Assembly (NCBI GenBank): GCA_031385005.1
Contig: JANNBB010000034.1
Coordinates: 1 to 64,000 of the forward strand
Length of the DNA: 64,000 nt
Source of the DNA: JADKIH01 sp031385005
Lineage (GTDB): Bacteria; Bacteroidota; Bacteroidia; AKYH767-A; 2013-40CM-41-45
Direction: 5' to 3'
Shown here: positions 53,462-63,617 of the stretch, in pieces
Layout: every line of letters starts with the position of its first letter
Position numbering within the stretch: the stretch's first letter is position 1
The notes under the pieces: generated by a model
Databases searched by the model: none
What the model was told of the DNA's origin: nothing
The model's input: only the letters and a program-made list of their open reading frames with translations
Translations under genes and position numbers: made by a program

Positions 53462-56400
53462 TTTACAATTATTTTTTGCTTTTCAATTCCTGTTTTATTA
53501 GAACAAATCACGTAATAAACACCTGATGAAGTTACATTTACTAAATCTATAAAAACATTCTTTTCAGCATCGGTAAATAATATAGTTCGTGAATACAACT
53601 CTTGCCCTTTAGAATCAAATAATTTAACATTTGTTAAATCGTTTGAATTTCCAGAAAAAGAAATATTAAATCCATTTCTATTTGCAGGATTTGGGTATAC
53701 AATAAAATTTGAAAGTTGATTAAAATTATATACAGATACAATTTTAGAATACTCTTGATTTCCATTATAGTCAACTTGAACCAATCTATAATAAGACAAT
53801 CCTGTTAAAGGTTTTTTGTCCAAAACGATATAGCTAATAATACTAGTACTGTTTCCGGCACCATTTATATTCATAAACATTTCAAAATTAACTCCATCAA
53901 CTGATCTTTCTATACTAAAATAATTATTATTAATTTCAGAAGCAGTACTCCATTTTAGTTCTACAGTTTGAGATTCATTCAACTTCGCTTCAAAATAAAT
54001 TAGTTCAATCGGTAATGGGTTTACCCCTCTTGATCCGAAAGTAAACTGATTAAATGATGAAGCAGGAAGAGATGTAATATTTCCATTGGCGGTTCCGGTA
54101 ATTGCGTTTTGTCCATAGTTTTCCCATGCCGTTCCATTCCAATGTGCCACCGATAAATCAGAACCATATGAAATAATTCCACTTCGCACATTACTTTCCC
54201 AGAACAATTGAATGTTTACATTGGACGAACCTGAATTTCGGTCGCATACCCAGTATTCGACTGTACTTACTCTTGTAAGGGCAGGAGAAGGAACTCCGGC
54301 CATACTGGTTGTATTGCTAAAAGCCGAAGCATAATATTGTGCAGTATATGAATCTGTGATTTGAGATGGGGCACTGATTCCGATTCGAGCCCAAATTGAA
54401 TTATTTCCTATTGGGAAAACAAAAGCATCATTTCCAATTTTTCTTAACGGTCCATCTACAAAACTGGTACTCGAGCCAGATGTAGAAGTTGCATTATCAT
54501 CCAGAGTTAAAAGATTTGCAATGGTTGTATTAATAATACCATTTGTCAAAACTAAATCACCAGTTATAATACAAGGTTTTGTAAGCGTCGTAGTCGTTGA
54601 CGATTTATCTTGTTCAAAATCATCAAAAGTTATAAATGCAGCTGAGCCTCCAATATTTGAAGACAATGTGCCTGTAAATTTTACGGTGCGCCCTATCGCA
54701 TTAAAGTTTCCATTATTTGTAAAGTCTTTTAAAATCCCGATTGATTTATTTAAACTAAGATCCGCTCCGCTTAAAATTGTCAAGTTATAAAATGTTGAAA
54801 TTCCAGTTCCACTAATTGCCACCGGATTACCTGAAAATTCAATCGTAGAAGATTGTCCGTTAAGTATTCCATTATTAGTGAGATTACCTGAAATAATATG
54901 ACTGATTGAATTGCCACCATTAAATGTTGCACCAGGCCCAATATATAATTCTTGTGGAATAGACCAAGAATTAGGAGGAGTAACCCCGGATGTGCTTACA
55001 TTTGTTACATACACAAGGTTGAATACGGGATTATTATCCACAATCGAAATCGTCTCTGTTCCACCAAACTCAACTTTTCCGGTACTGGTAAATGAACCTG
55101 CTCCATCGAGTGTAATTGAAGCACCGCTTGAAAATGGAGCCTGCGGCAAAAATTTTAATTCACCATTGCTTACGACGGACCCGTTATTGATAAAGTTACC
55201 GTAGAACTTATGTGTCAATGCACCGGCGTTAAAAATTGCTCCAGGCCCGATGTTGCAAGCGAAATACACAGTCCATGGAGTTGTAGGCGATACCCCTCCT
55301 GTATTGTTTATATTTACTGTTGCAAAAGTAGGTGCGGAAGTAGAATTAGAAACCGGTGCAACAGTTCCATTAAAATTAACCACTCCTGTTGAGGAGGAAA
55401 TTAAGCTATTGTTTAACTGTAATGTTTGCACCCGTGTTCCGGTAAAGGTCGCTATTCCATTACTTATCAAAGTGCCTTTATTTGTTAAATCACCATCAAG
55501 TGATATACTACTGGACCCAAAGTTCAATGACCCCGTTGTATCAACAAGTAAATCACCTGCTAAAGAAATCGATCCTGTTGCAACTGAAACGGAACCTCTA
55601 ATTACCGACAGATTATATAATGTTGTGTTGCCGGTGAATGTTTTTGAAGCTCCATTTAAGATTAATGTGCTATTTGAAGGAGTGTATGTACCGCTATTTG
55701 TAAAATTTCCATACAAAGTAATATTTTTAGTATTAGGATCGAATGTTGAACCTGAGTTTATTAGTAAATCTCCGTTGATTTGTATATCACCCGTCAAGAT
55801 TTTTGCATTTGAAGCTCCGTTAGTCAATGTTAAATTTCCGTAAGTAATTTCCTGCAAATTCTGAACTATGGAGCCTCTATATTCAACTGTACTTGCGGAA
55901 TTCAAATTGATCGTGTTGTAATTCTCCGGAAAGTTGCTTGCGCCCGAAACTTTCAACACGCCTGTAGATCCAATAATAAAAGCACCTCCGGGATTACTTC
56001 TATCCGCTAAATAAGTAGATAAATTCAGTATACCGGATTCGATAGTCAAATCACTATTGATAATTATATCATTTGTTAACGAAAGTGTTCCTCCAAGTTT
56101 ATTTACGATTATACTGTTAAAAGTATTTGCTCCAACACTTTGATTCGTTGATCCATTAAAATTAACCACTCCATTATTTACCGTAAAACTTCCACCATTA
56201 ATCCAGTTTCCGCCAACGTTTATTACTACATCCTCTTCAATTACATTAGTCCCACTTCCGATAGTAAAATTCCCAATAACAGTTAGAGTATCATTAATAA
56301 TTAATTCACCTCCTGTATTCATATTAAAATTTCCATTTACAATAACGGGTGAATTTATATATGCACTCTCGGTAATTTTTGAAATCGTTAAATTATTATA

Positions 56401-59400
56401 AGTGACTGGTGCAATTATCTGGGCCTCGCTGCCGATATATGAAACTGTTCCACTACCAGCAATAAAATCTCCACCTGATAGGTTGTAATTACCTCCAACA
56501 ATTAAACTACCATTGCCGGTAAATTCGCTTCTTGCACTTACTGATTGATTCAGATTGTAATTTATAGTAGCTGATCCACTACCAATCTTAAAGGTGATGC
56601 CACGATTGACAATCCCATCACTTAAATCAAGATTCGTTCCGACAAAAAGCGAACCGGACGCAACATCAAGCACATCAATAGTATTTGAAGTCCATTTTCC
56701 CTTTATACCGGCAATTGTAGTCAAGGAGCCGCTATTAATTTTTATTGTTGCTGCTTGAGCGGAACCAAATACAATGTTATTTACACTTTGTGAAGAATTA
56801 ATTGTGGGTTCAAATGTAAATCCTGTGGTACCAATTTCTGCTAGGTCTGAAAAAACAGGGACCCTGTTGCTCATACTTGCACCAGAGATCGTTGTCCAAT
56901 TAGATAAATTCTCCCAGGCCGAACTTACTGAGCCATTCCATCTTACTACATTTCTAACTCCCGAAAAGGTCCATCTGGAATTAATTAATGCAATACCCGT
57001 TTGTTCAACGTAATTCAAAATTGTACTTTTTGATGAATACCCGATACTATCCCAGTTAGTTCCAGAGTTATATTTGTACAAACTTAAAAACGGCTCCGAA
57101 TATGCATTTAGCTCATTATCTTCATAGTGTAACCGAAGCGTTGCATTCGTATATGTGCCGCTCGGAATACTTATAATATATTCCCTGTTAACACAGTCCA
57201 GTCCAGAATTAAAATCATTCACTGTCGCTAATGTAACAGTAATAGTCACCGAATTTAAGCTTGCAGATGGGGATGTGAATGTAATTCCATTATAAGGACC
57301 TTCAAAATAATATGCAGTGCCTGTCACAAATGCATGACTGTGTGTAATTGTTCCAATAATTATTCCATTACCTGTTCTGGTTCCGGTAATCATAATTGAA
57401 TTTGAAGCGGTTTGAATATTGCCAGTTGTAAAAGTCAAATTATTTGTTGTTATATTATTCGCAAGATTTACAGATATAACCGCACTGCTCTTATTAATTG
57501 TCAAATTATTGAAAGTAGTAACTCCAGTAATTGTAGCCACATTCAATCCATTTAGTTGAAATGTAGAAGTGGATGGAGTAAATATTCCAAAATTTATAAA
57601 GTGTCGGGAGAGAACATATGTGAAAGTTGAAGCGTTGAAAGTAGTACCGGCACTTATTGTAAAATCATTGTTAATAGTAAAACCTGCAGATGGAGTTTTT
57701 GTTCCTCCATTACAAACTTGCAAATTATGATAGGTTGCATTTGCGACTATCTGATTTCCTGTACCATTGTAAGAAACTAAATTCGGAACATTCGTAGTCA
57801 CGATAAAGGTGCCCGTTTTAGTAAATGTATTGGCAATACCTAATACTGAATTTGTCCCCATTCTAAGAGTCTTTCCTGAATTTATAACAATATTATAAAG
57901 ATTTGCAGACCCTGATAGATTTGTAGTTCCGTTTATCGTAGTAGTGCCTGCGTTTGCTGTAAAAGCACCATTGATAGCTACCGAAAGATTAGATAATAAG
58001 AAATAACTAGTAGAAGTAATGACAATTCCCGTAATATTTAATTGATAAAAAGTAATGATTCCACTTCCTGAGATAGTTTTATTAATTCCGCTCAAAGTAA
58101 TTATTGATGGATTACTAGCCGCAAATGAACCGTCCACAATAAAATCACCCGAAACATTGATGTTTCCGGATGTTGAAATACTGCCAGTAATAGAAAGATT
58201 GCAAGGTTTAAGTCCATTTCCTGTAATTGTTTTTGCAGTTCCGCTCATTAAAAAAACACCTCCGCTAGCTTGAGTAAAATCACCAGAACCACTAGTAGTA
58301 ACATTTCCAGAAATATTGAAATTAGTATTAGCAGCACTTGTAATATTGGCAGAAGTAAATTTTATGTGGTAAAAATTATTTGTTCCGTTTCCACTTAAAA
58401 CAGCACTCAGTCCTTGAAAAGTTGCAGTTGAAGTATTACCAGTATATGTACCGTTATTTGTCCAGTTACTTTTAAATATATGAATAAATGAGCCTCCATC
58501 AAATGTAGTATTTGCACCAAGAGTAACTGTACGATTTACAATTATTACATTCCCTGCTGTAAATAACACACCACTTCCTGTTCCAATTTCAGTGGTTAGT
58601 CTTCCAGCAATTGTCATCGAAGTAGAAGGTAAAGTTTTTACTGCAATTCCAGTTGTACTTTTAAATGTTAAATCTCCATAGCTGACATTTAAAATAGTTT
58701 GATTATTTCCATAATATTCAACATTACTTGTCAAAGCAGGAGTTATTGTTGAGTAATTAGAAGGAAAACTGCTTGTGCCTCCAATTCTCAAAGTAGTATT
58801 TGCGGCAATAATAAAAAATCCTCCATTCACCGTCGTTCCACGGTTAGCAGAATACGTTTGTAGATCAAAAATTCCAGCATCAACATAAATTCGGCCGCTG
58901 TTTGCACTGCTTGAATTCAAGTTAGGTAAATCACTGACCAGATATTTTGTAGAACCACCGCTAATTCTTAAATATCCATAAATAAGAGCTGAGTTTATAT
59001 CCTGACTTATACTAGTTGATGCGTAATTTATTATGCTTGTTCCACTTAGTGATATCGCTCCCGACAAAGTACAATTTCCTGCGAAAGTCGAAGTCTTTAT
59101 ATAAAGTAATCCACCTCCATTAATTGTTAATAATCCTGACCCTGAAACTTTGTATAAGCCAGTAGGATCTAATGTGCCTGAAATTATCAAACTAGTAATA
59201 ATTGATATATCCGTTGCAAGGGTCACTGTACTACCAGTATTGATAGTAATACTATTAAAAATTGTTGCTCCTGTAATAGTTTGAGAAGAACCTGAGAATG
59301 TTACTGAATTAGCAACCCCGGCAATTATATAATTTCCTGAATTAATCCAATTTCCCTTTATAGTAATTTTGAACCCATTTATATTATGAAAAAGAGTTCC

Positions 59401-59703
59401 ATTTGAACCAATCGTCAAGTTTCCGGAAATCGTAATATTCTTTGCTAAAGTCAAAGTAGAATTTATACTTCCGGCACCAATACTTAATGACTTGCATGCA
59501 GCATTACCGGTTAATACAGGTTGAAATATACCAGTAAAATTTGCATCCCCAATAATTGCATCAATAGTAGAGGTTGGAACTCCTGATGTCCAGTTGGAAA
59601 CATTTCTCCAATTGGAGTCGATTATGCCCTTCCATGAAGTTTGTGCATGCAGATTATCTGTCATGTAGAATAAAAAACTAAATACAATTGCAAATTTTTT
59701 CAC
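53458..59703 (-). CDS. 2081-aa beta-helical surface protein with T9SS type A sorting domain
   Basis: Signal peptide 1-20 (ending DNLHAQ). The N-terminal module WKGIIDSNWRNVSNWTSGVP recurs near residue 920 as WNGSVSSAWENLSNWTTISG. Between and after, from 60 to about 1750, runs a low-complexity beta-solenoid of short strands rich in N, T, S, G and I, with recurring units such as ITISGNLTIGSNGTLFHN and FYNLTILSGADLSLNKSIG. Near 1755-1890 is a module with FVFPIGNNSIWARIGIS, then an Ig-like domain (ELIYFEAKLNESQTVELKWS) and the sorting domain from FIVYPNPANRNG to the end. Likely a secreted adhesin or matrix protein; no enzymatic motif is seen. Confidence 0.86.
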   Translation of the reverse strand: MKKFAIVFSFLFYMTDNLHAQTSWKGIIDSNWRNVSNWTSGVPTSTIDAIIGDANFTGIFQPVLTGNAACKSLSIGAGSINSTLTLAKNITISGNLTIGSNGTLFHNINGFKITIKGNWINSGNYIIAGVANSVTFSGSSQTITGATIFNSITINTGSTVTLATDISIITSLIISGTLDPTGLYKVSGSGLLTINGGGLLYIKTSTFAGNCTLSGAISLSGTSIINYASTSISQDINSALIYGYLRISGGSTKYLVSDLPNLNSSSANSGRIYVDAGIFDLQTYSANRGTTVNGGFFIIAANTTLRIGGTSSFPSNYSTITPALTSNVEYYGNNQTILNVSYGDLTFKSTTGIAVKTLPSTSMTIAGRLTTEIGTGSGVLFTAGNVIIVNRTVTLGANTTFDGGSFIHIFKSNWTNNGTYTGNTSTATFQGLSAVLSGNGTNNFYHIKFTSANITSAANTNFNISGNVTTSGSGDFTQASGGVFLMSGTAKTITGNGLKPCNLSITGSISTSGNINVSGDFIVDGSFAASNPSIITLSGINKTISGSGIITFYQLNITGIVITSTSYFLLSNLSVAINGAFTANAGTTTINGTTNLSGSANLYNIVINSGKTLRMGTNSVLGIANTFTKTGTFIVTTNVPNLVSYNGTGNQIVANATYHNLQVCNGGTKTPSAGFTINNDFTISAGTTFNASTFTYVLSRHFINFGIFTPSTSTFQLNGLNVATITGVTTFNNLTINKSSAVISVNLANNITTNNLTFTTGNIQTASNSIMITGTRTGNGIIIGTITHSHAFVTGTAYYFEGPYNGITFTSPSASLNSVTITVTLATVNDFNSGLDCVNREYIISIPSGTYTNATLRLHYEDNELNAYSEPFLSLYKYNSGTNWDSIGYSSKSTILNYVEQTGIALINSRWTFSGVRNVVRWNGSVSSAWENLSNWTTISGASMSNRVPVFSDLAEIGTTGFTFEPTINSSQSVNNIVFGSAQAATIKINSGSLTTIAGIKGKWTSNTIDVLDVASGSLFVGTNLDLSDGIVNRGITFKIGSGSATINYNLNQSVSARSEFTGNGSLIVGGNYNLSGGDFIAGSGTVSYIGSEAQIIAPVTYNNLTISKITESAYINSPVIVNGNFNMNTGGELIINDTLTVIGNFTIGSGTNVIEEDVVINVGGNWINGGSFTVNNGVVNFNGSTNQSVGANTFNSIIVNKLGGTLSLTNDIIINSDLTIESGILNLSTYLADRSNPGGAFIIGSTGVLKVSGASNFPENYNTINLNSASTVEYRGSIVQNLQEITYGNLTLTNGASNAKILTGDIQINGDLLINSGSTFDPNTKNITLYGNFTNSGTYTPSNSTLILNGASKTFTGNTTLYNLSVIRGSVSVATGSISLAGDLLVDTTGSLNFGSSSISLDGDLTNKGTLISNGIATFTGTRVQTLQLNNSLISSSTGVVNFNGTVAPVSNSTSAPTFATVNINNTGGVSPTTPWTVYFACNIGPGAIFNAGALTHKFYGNFINNGSVVSNGELKFLPQAPFSSGASITLDGAGSFTSTGKVEFGGTETISIVDNNPVFNLVYVTNVSTSGVTPPNSWSIPQELYIGPGATFNGGNSISHIISGNLTNNGILNGQSSTIEFSGNPVAISGTGISTFYNLTILSGADLSLNKSIGILKDFTNNGNFNAIGRTVKFTGTLSSNIGGSAAFITFDDFEQDKSSTTTTLTKPCIITGDLVLTNGIINTTIANLLTLDDNATSTSGSSTSFVDGPLRKIGNDAFVFPIGNNSIWARIGISAPSQITDSYTAQYYASAFSNTTSMAGVPSPALTRVSTVEYWVCDRNSGSSNVNIQLFWESNVRSGIISYGSDLSVAHWNGTAWENYGQNAITGTANGNITSLPASSFNQFTFGSRGVNPLPIELIYFEAKLNESQTVELKWSTASEINNNYFSIERSVDGVNFEMFMNINGAGNSTSIISYIVLDKKPLTGLSYYRLVQVDYNGNQEYSKIVSVYNFNQLSNFIVYPNPANRNGFNISFSGNSNDLTNVKLFDSKGQELYSRTILFTDAEKNVFIDLVNVTSSGVYYVICSNKTGIEKQKIIVN

Positions 59704-60141
59704 AGAATATAATTTATGAATCCAGAAATATTTTTAATAAGAATTGGAATTAAAAAAAGAAATAATAATTTTAAAATCAATTCTAAGTACTCTAAGTTTG
59801 TATTTTTACTTTATTTTCATTTAAACTTAAAACACCTATTTCTAAGAACGCAATATGGCCCAATTGCAACGACCTAAATTGAAAATAACAAACCTAAAAT
59901 CTCATTTAATTACAGTTTAGAAAATAATTTGCCGATAAAACTCGTATTTGCAATAAAAACACACTGAAGTGCCATCCGAATTCAAACATAAAATATGTTC
60001 AATTCAAATATTCTCCAGTTAGTTAGTAATTTCCTCTACTGAACCAACTAATAAATATTAAACAAAAACACCTACTTCAATGGGCAATCATCCATTGTGG
60101 TATACTTTTTTATCAGTTGGAGGAATGCAAGTACCTAAAAG
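59704..60141. other. 438-bp AT-rich intergenic region
   Basis: Between the 2081-aa gene and the end of prfC, both on the minus strand. No ORF, hairpin or repeat stands out. The promoter of the large gene presumably lies within 59710-59800. Confidence 0.5.
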
Positions 60142-61734
60142 TTAGTGCTCAGTAATCACCTCTGAAGTTTGTTGAAACTTAATATCCGGAAAAAATTCAT
60201 TCGCACTCTTCAGTTTCCATGCGCTCTCTGCCATAAATACAGGACGATCATCTTTGTCATAGGTGATGTGTGAGCCATTTCTTAAAATAAAGCTATCCAT
60301 TTGCTGTTTATTGGCAGTAAACCAAAAAGCCTTATAGTAGTTAAGAGGCATAAAAGTACAGGAAGCACCATATTCATGCAACAATCGAAACTGAATAACT
60401 TCGAACTGTAATTCTCCCACTGTTCCGATGATCTTTACGTTTCCGGGCTGACGAATAAATAACTGCGCTACGCCTTCATCGGTAAGCTGACGAATCCCCT
60501 TCTCCAATTGCTTTGACTTAAAAGGATTGGTATTGACCAACTCTTTAAATATTTCAGGCGAAAAATTCGGAATGCCCTTAAATACCAACTTCTCCCCTTC
60601 CGTTAACGTATCCCCGATTTTAAAATTTCCGGTATCATATAAGCCAATTACATCACCCGGGTAGGCATCTTCTAAAACACTTTTTTCATTTGCCATAAAT
60701 CCTACCGGACTGGAGAACCGAATTTTCTTGTCTAGTCTGGTGTGGTAGTAAAATTTATTTCTTTCAAACTTGCCTGAAACAACTCTGCAAAAAGCAATTC
60801 GATCGCGATGATTGGGATCCAGGTTTGCATGTATCTTAAATATGAATCCCGAAAACTCATTTTCAGTCGGCAATATTTCCCGCTTATCGGTAACTCGTGG
60901 CAAAGGAAAAGGAGCGATGCGCACAAATGTATCCAACAACTCTTTCACACCGAAATTATTGATTGCACTACCAAAAAATACCGGAACTAAATATCCTTCG
61001 CTGTATAAATGGGCATCGAATGATTCATAAATCCCATCAACCAGTTCAACATCATCTCTCAATTTTTGAGCGGCCTTTGACCCTATATGTTCATCAAGCT
61101 CAGAAGAATTAAGATCGCCAATTGCAAACACATCATCCGAGATCTTAGATTTACTTGCCGTAAAAAGCTGCAACTGTTTTTCAAATAAATTGTAAACACC
61201 CTTAAAACTTTTTCCGATCCCGATCGGCCAACTAAGCGGACAAGTATGAATGCTTAACTCCCGTTCAACTTCTTCGAGTAATTGAAAAGGTTCCTGACCT
61301 TCTCTGTCCAATTTATTTACAAAAAGAATGACCGGAGTATGCCGCATACGACAAACTTCCATCAGTTTTTTCGTTTGTTCCTCAACACCTTTAACACAAT
61401 CAACTACTAGTATTACGCTGTCGACAGCAGTTAACGTTCGATAGGTATCTTCAGCAAAATCTTTGTGACCCGGTGTGTCAAGAATATTTACCTTATATCC
61501 ATTGTATTCAAATCCCATAACAGAAGTTGCAACGGATATACCCCTCTGTTTTTCGATTTCCATAAAATCGGATGTTGCTGCCTTTCTGAATTTATTATTT
61601 TTTACAGCACCGGCAACTTGAATAGCGCCACCGAATAACAACAATTTTTCTGTTAATGTAGTCTTTCCTGCATCCGGGTGACTGATGATTCCGAATGTTC
61701 TTCGTTTATTTATTTCTTCTTTTTTCAAAATCAA
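60142..61734 (-). CDS. prfC: Peptide chain release factor 3 (RF3)
   Basis: 530-aa translational GTPase. G1 is SHPDAGKTT (18-26), with KQRGISVATS as the switch region, G3 DTPGHKDF and G4 NKLD. The G domain is followed by the RF3-specific domains II and III (FNPEIFKELVNTNPFKSKQLEKG-like pattern, LQFEVIQFRL). It recycles RF1 and RF2 from the ribosome after termination. Length equals E. coli RF3 (529 aa). The gene is divergent from the agmatinase-like gene. Confidence 0.95.
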   Translation of the reverse strand: MILKKEEINKRRTFGIISHPDAGKTTLTEKLLLFGGAIQVAGAVKNNKFRKAATSDFMEIEKQRGISVATSVMGFEYNGYKVNILDTPGHKDFAEDTYRTLTAVDSVILVVDCVKGVEEQTKKLMEVCRMRHTPVILFVNKLDREGQEPFQLLEEVERELSIHTCPLSWPIGIGKSFKGVYNLFEKQLQLFTASKSKISDDVFAIGDLNSSELDEHIGSKAAQKLRDDVELVDGIYESFDAHLYSEGYLVPVFFGSAINNFGVKELLDTFVRIAPFPLPRVTDKREILPTENEFSGFIFKIHANLDPNHRDRIAFCRVVSGKFERNKFYYHTRLDKKIRFSSPVGFMANEKSVLEDAYPGDVIGLYDTGNFKIGDTLTEGEKLVFKGIPNFSPEIFKELVNTNPFKSKQLEKGIRQLTDEGVAQLFIRQPGNVKIIGTVGELQFEVIQFRLLHEYGASCTFMPLNYYKAFWFTANKQQMDSFILRNGSHITYDKDDRPVFMAESAWKLKSANEFFPDIKFQQTSEVITEH

Positions 61735-61961
61735 TATTTATCCGGTCTTATCTTTTTAGAGCTTGACCTGTTTATCAAATTATTCCAGATGCTGTAGCAT
61801 CCAATCCATAATGCGAGGAAGACTATATTAAAGTGCAGGAGCACTATTGCTCTTGAAAAACGCTAATATAATCAGCGCAAATATAATTATTTCTGTTTGA
61901 TTGTAGGAATGCATGATCCTATTGATGCTTTTTATACTTTTACAACACAAATAAATGAATA

Positions 61962-63005
61962 ATGAAGAAAACAGATCAATTAGCTGATTTTAATCCCAAT
62001 AATGTTGGAGATACTTCAGGAAATATTTATGGTTTACCCTTCGATTGCAACAATGCCGCGCTTGTAATTATTCCTGTGCCTTGGGAAGTAACTGTTTCTT
62101 ATAGTGCAGGTACTGCTAACGGACCGGAAGCAGTTTACAATGCCTCTTTTCAGGTTGACTTGTATGATCCATTTGTGAAGGATGCCTGGAAGTTTGGCAT
62201 TGCCATGGATAAAGTGAGTAAAAAAATCAAATCGAAGAGCAACTTTCTCAGAAAAAAAGCGGAACGATACATACAAATGCTCATGAAAGGAAATAATCCT
62301 GAGCAAAATGTTGCCATGGGTAAAATCGGAATGGAAATAAATACCGCTTGTAAGGAATTGAACCAATGGGTTAAAACAGAATCGCTGAAATATTTAAACC
62401 GGTCAAAATGTGTAGCACTACTCGGAGGCGACCATAGCACACCGCTGGGCTTAATTCAGGCACTAGCAGAAAAACATAATTCCTTTGCCATTTTACAAAT
62501 TGATGCACATGCCGATTTAAGAGAAGCTTATGAAGGTTTCGAATTTTCTCATGCTTCTATCATGTACAATGCGATTAAAATTCCGCAAGTAAAAAAATTG
62601 GTTCAAGTCGGTATACGCGATTATTGCGAAGCGGAATTGGATTTGATTAATTCCCATAAAAAAATAACTACCTTTTTTGATCGCGATATAAAACACAAAC
62701 AGTTCAACGGAACAAACTGGTCGACGATTTGCGACAGCATACTAGATACGCTTCCGGATAAGGTTTATCTCAGTATTGATATAGACGGACTCGATCCAAA
62801 ATTATGTGCGCATACCGGAACACCCGTTCCCGGCGGTTTTGAATTCGAGCAGGTTATTTTTCTGATCGAAAAGCTGGTCACTTCAAAAAGAAAAATTATC
62901 GGTTTTGATTTGAATGAAGTTGCGCCCGGAAAAGATGAATTGGATGCGAATGTTGGAGCGAGGTTGCTATACAGGGTGGCCAATGCGATGTTGGTGTCGC
63001 GATAA
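61962..63005 (+). CDS. Arginase/agmatinase-family ureohydrolase
   Basis: 347 aa. All metal ligands of the family are present: H158 (LGGDHS), D181, H183 and D185 (IDAHADLR), and D273 and D275 (SIDIDGLDP). SHAS (196-199) and TGTPVPGG (285-292) are closer to agmatinase (SpeB) than arginase. Residues about 80-148 form a charged helical insert not found in the shortest family members. It probably hydrolyses agmatine to putrescine and urea, but arginine or another guanidino compound cannot be excluded. Confidence 0.87.
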   Translation: MKKTDQLADFNPNNVGDTSGNIYGLPFDCNNAALVIIPVPWEVTVSYSAGTANGPEAVYNASFQVDLYDPFVKDAWKFGIAMDKVSKKIKSKSNFLRKKAERYIQMLMKGNNPEQNVAMGKIGMEINTACKELNQWVKTESLKYLNRSKCVALLGGDHSTPLGLIQALAEKHNSFAILQIDAHADLREAYEGFEFSHASIMYNAIKIPQVKKLVQVGIRDYCEAELDLINSHKKITTFFDRDIKHKQFNGTNWSTICDSILDTLPDKVYLSIDIDGLDPKLCAHTGTPVPGGFEFEQVIFLIEKLVTSKRKIIGFDLNEVAPGKDELDANVGARLLYRVANAMLVSR

Positions 63006-63123
63006 GTGTTTGATCGCCTATAATAAAAATAATTGAGCTACTTGGAATTCTATAAGTGTAAAAAACTTTTTTCAAAAAATAAATAGTTCAGAAAGCAGGA
63101 TATCATTTTACAATTGAATTTAC

Positions 63124-63564
63124 TCATTCCTGTTTTCTATTCTGAACCATTTTTAATCTTAGTTCCACAGGCATGACCTTGCCCTCTTTAGTTACAAATG
63201 GTCTCATGCTCCTTTCCCATTTTTCATAGGCCATCATTAATGATGCTTCCGGACTTTCAAGATGTTCTTCATTGGGTGGAGAGTGTTTAAGTATATCCTT
63301 TTTTTCACGGGCATCTAGTTTTGCTTCTTGTTTTTTATATACTTTTTTGAATTTTACATAATCCTTCTTGGCTTTAAAAAAGTTAATACTTGTATCGTTT
63401 TGCATAATTTTCATCCAACTTTGATTTTTCAGCTTGCTAATGTTCTGGCCATACATAGAAAAGACAGAAAGTGAAAATATAAATAAAGTTGAAAGAGCAA
63501 ACCTCAAAATTTTCTTTTGAATTCCTCCATTATTATTCGCAATGGTCTCTGAAATATTGTTCAT
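63124..63564 (-). CDS. Small secreted protein of unknown function
   Basis: 146 aa with a membrane or signal segment at about 20-38 (FALSTLFIFSLSVFS), followed by MYGQN. The mature part is highly charged, with KAKKDYVKFKKVYKKQEAKL and an APL-like helix ending RLKMVQNRKQE. I recognise no family. It lies downstream of, and on the same strand as, the T9SS cargo gene that begins beyond the window edge, 53 bp away, so the two may form an operon. Confidence 0.65.
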   Translation of the reverse strand: MNNISETIANNNGGIQKKILRFALSTLFIFSLSVFSMYGQNISKLKNQSWMKIMQNDTSINFFKAKKDYVKFKKVYKKQEAKLDAREKKDILKHSPPNEEHLESPEASLMMAYEKWERSMRPFVTKEGKVMPVELRLKMVQNRKQE

Positions 63565-63617
63565 GTTTTCCTCTATTAAAATTTAGTGATATAGTAAATT
63601 AAAAAAATATTTTTTCC

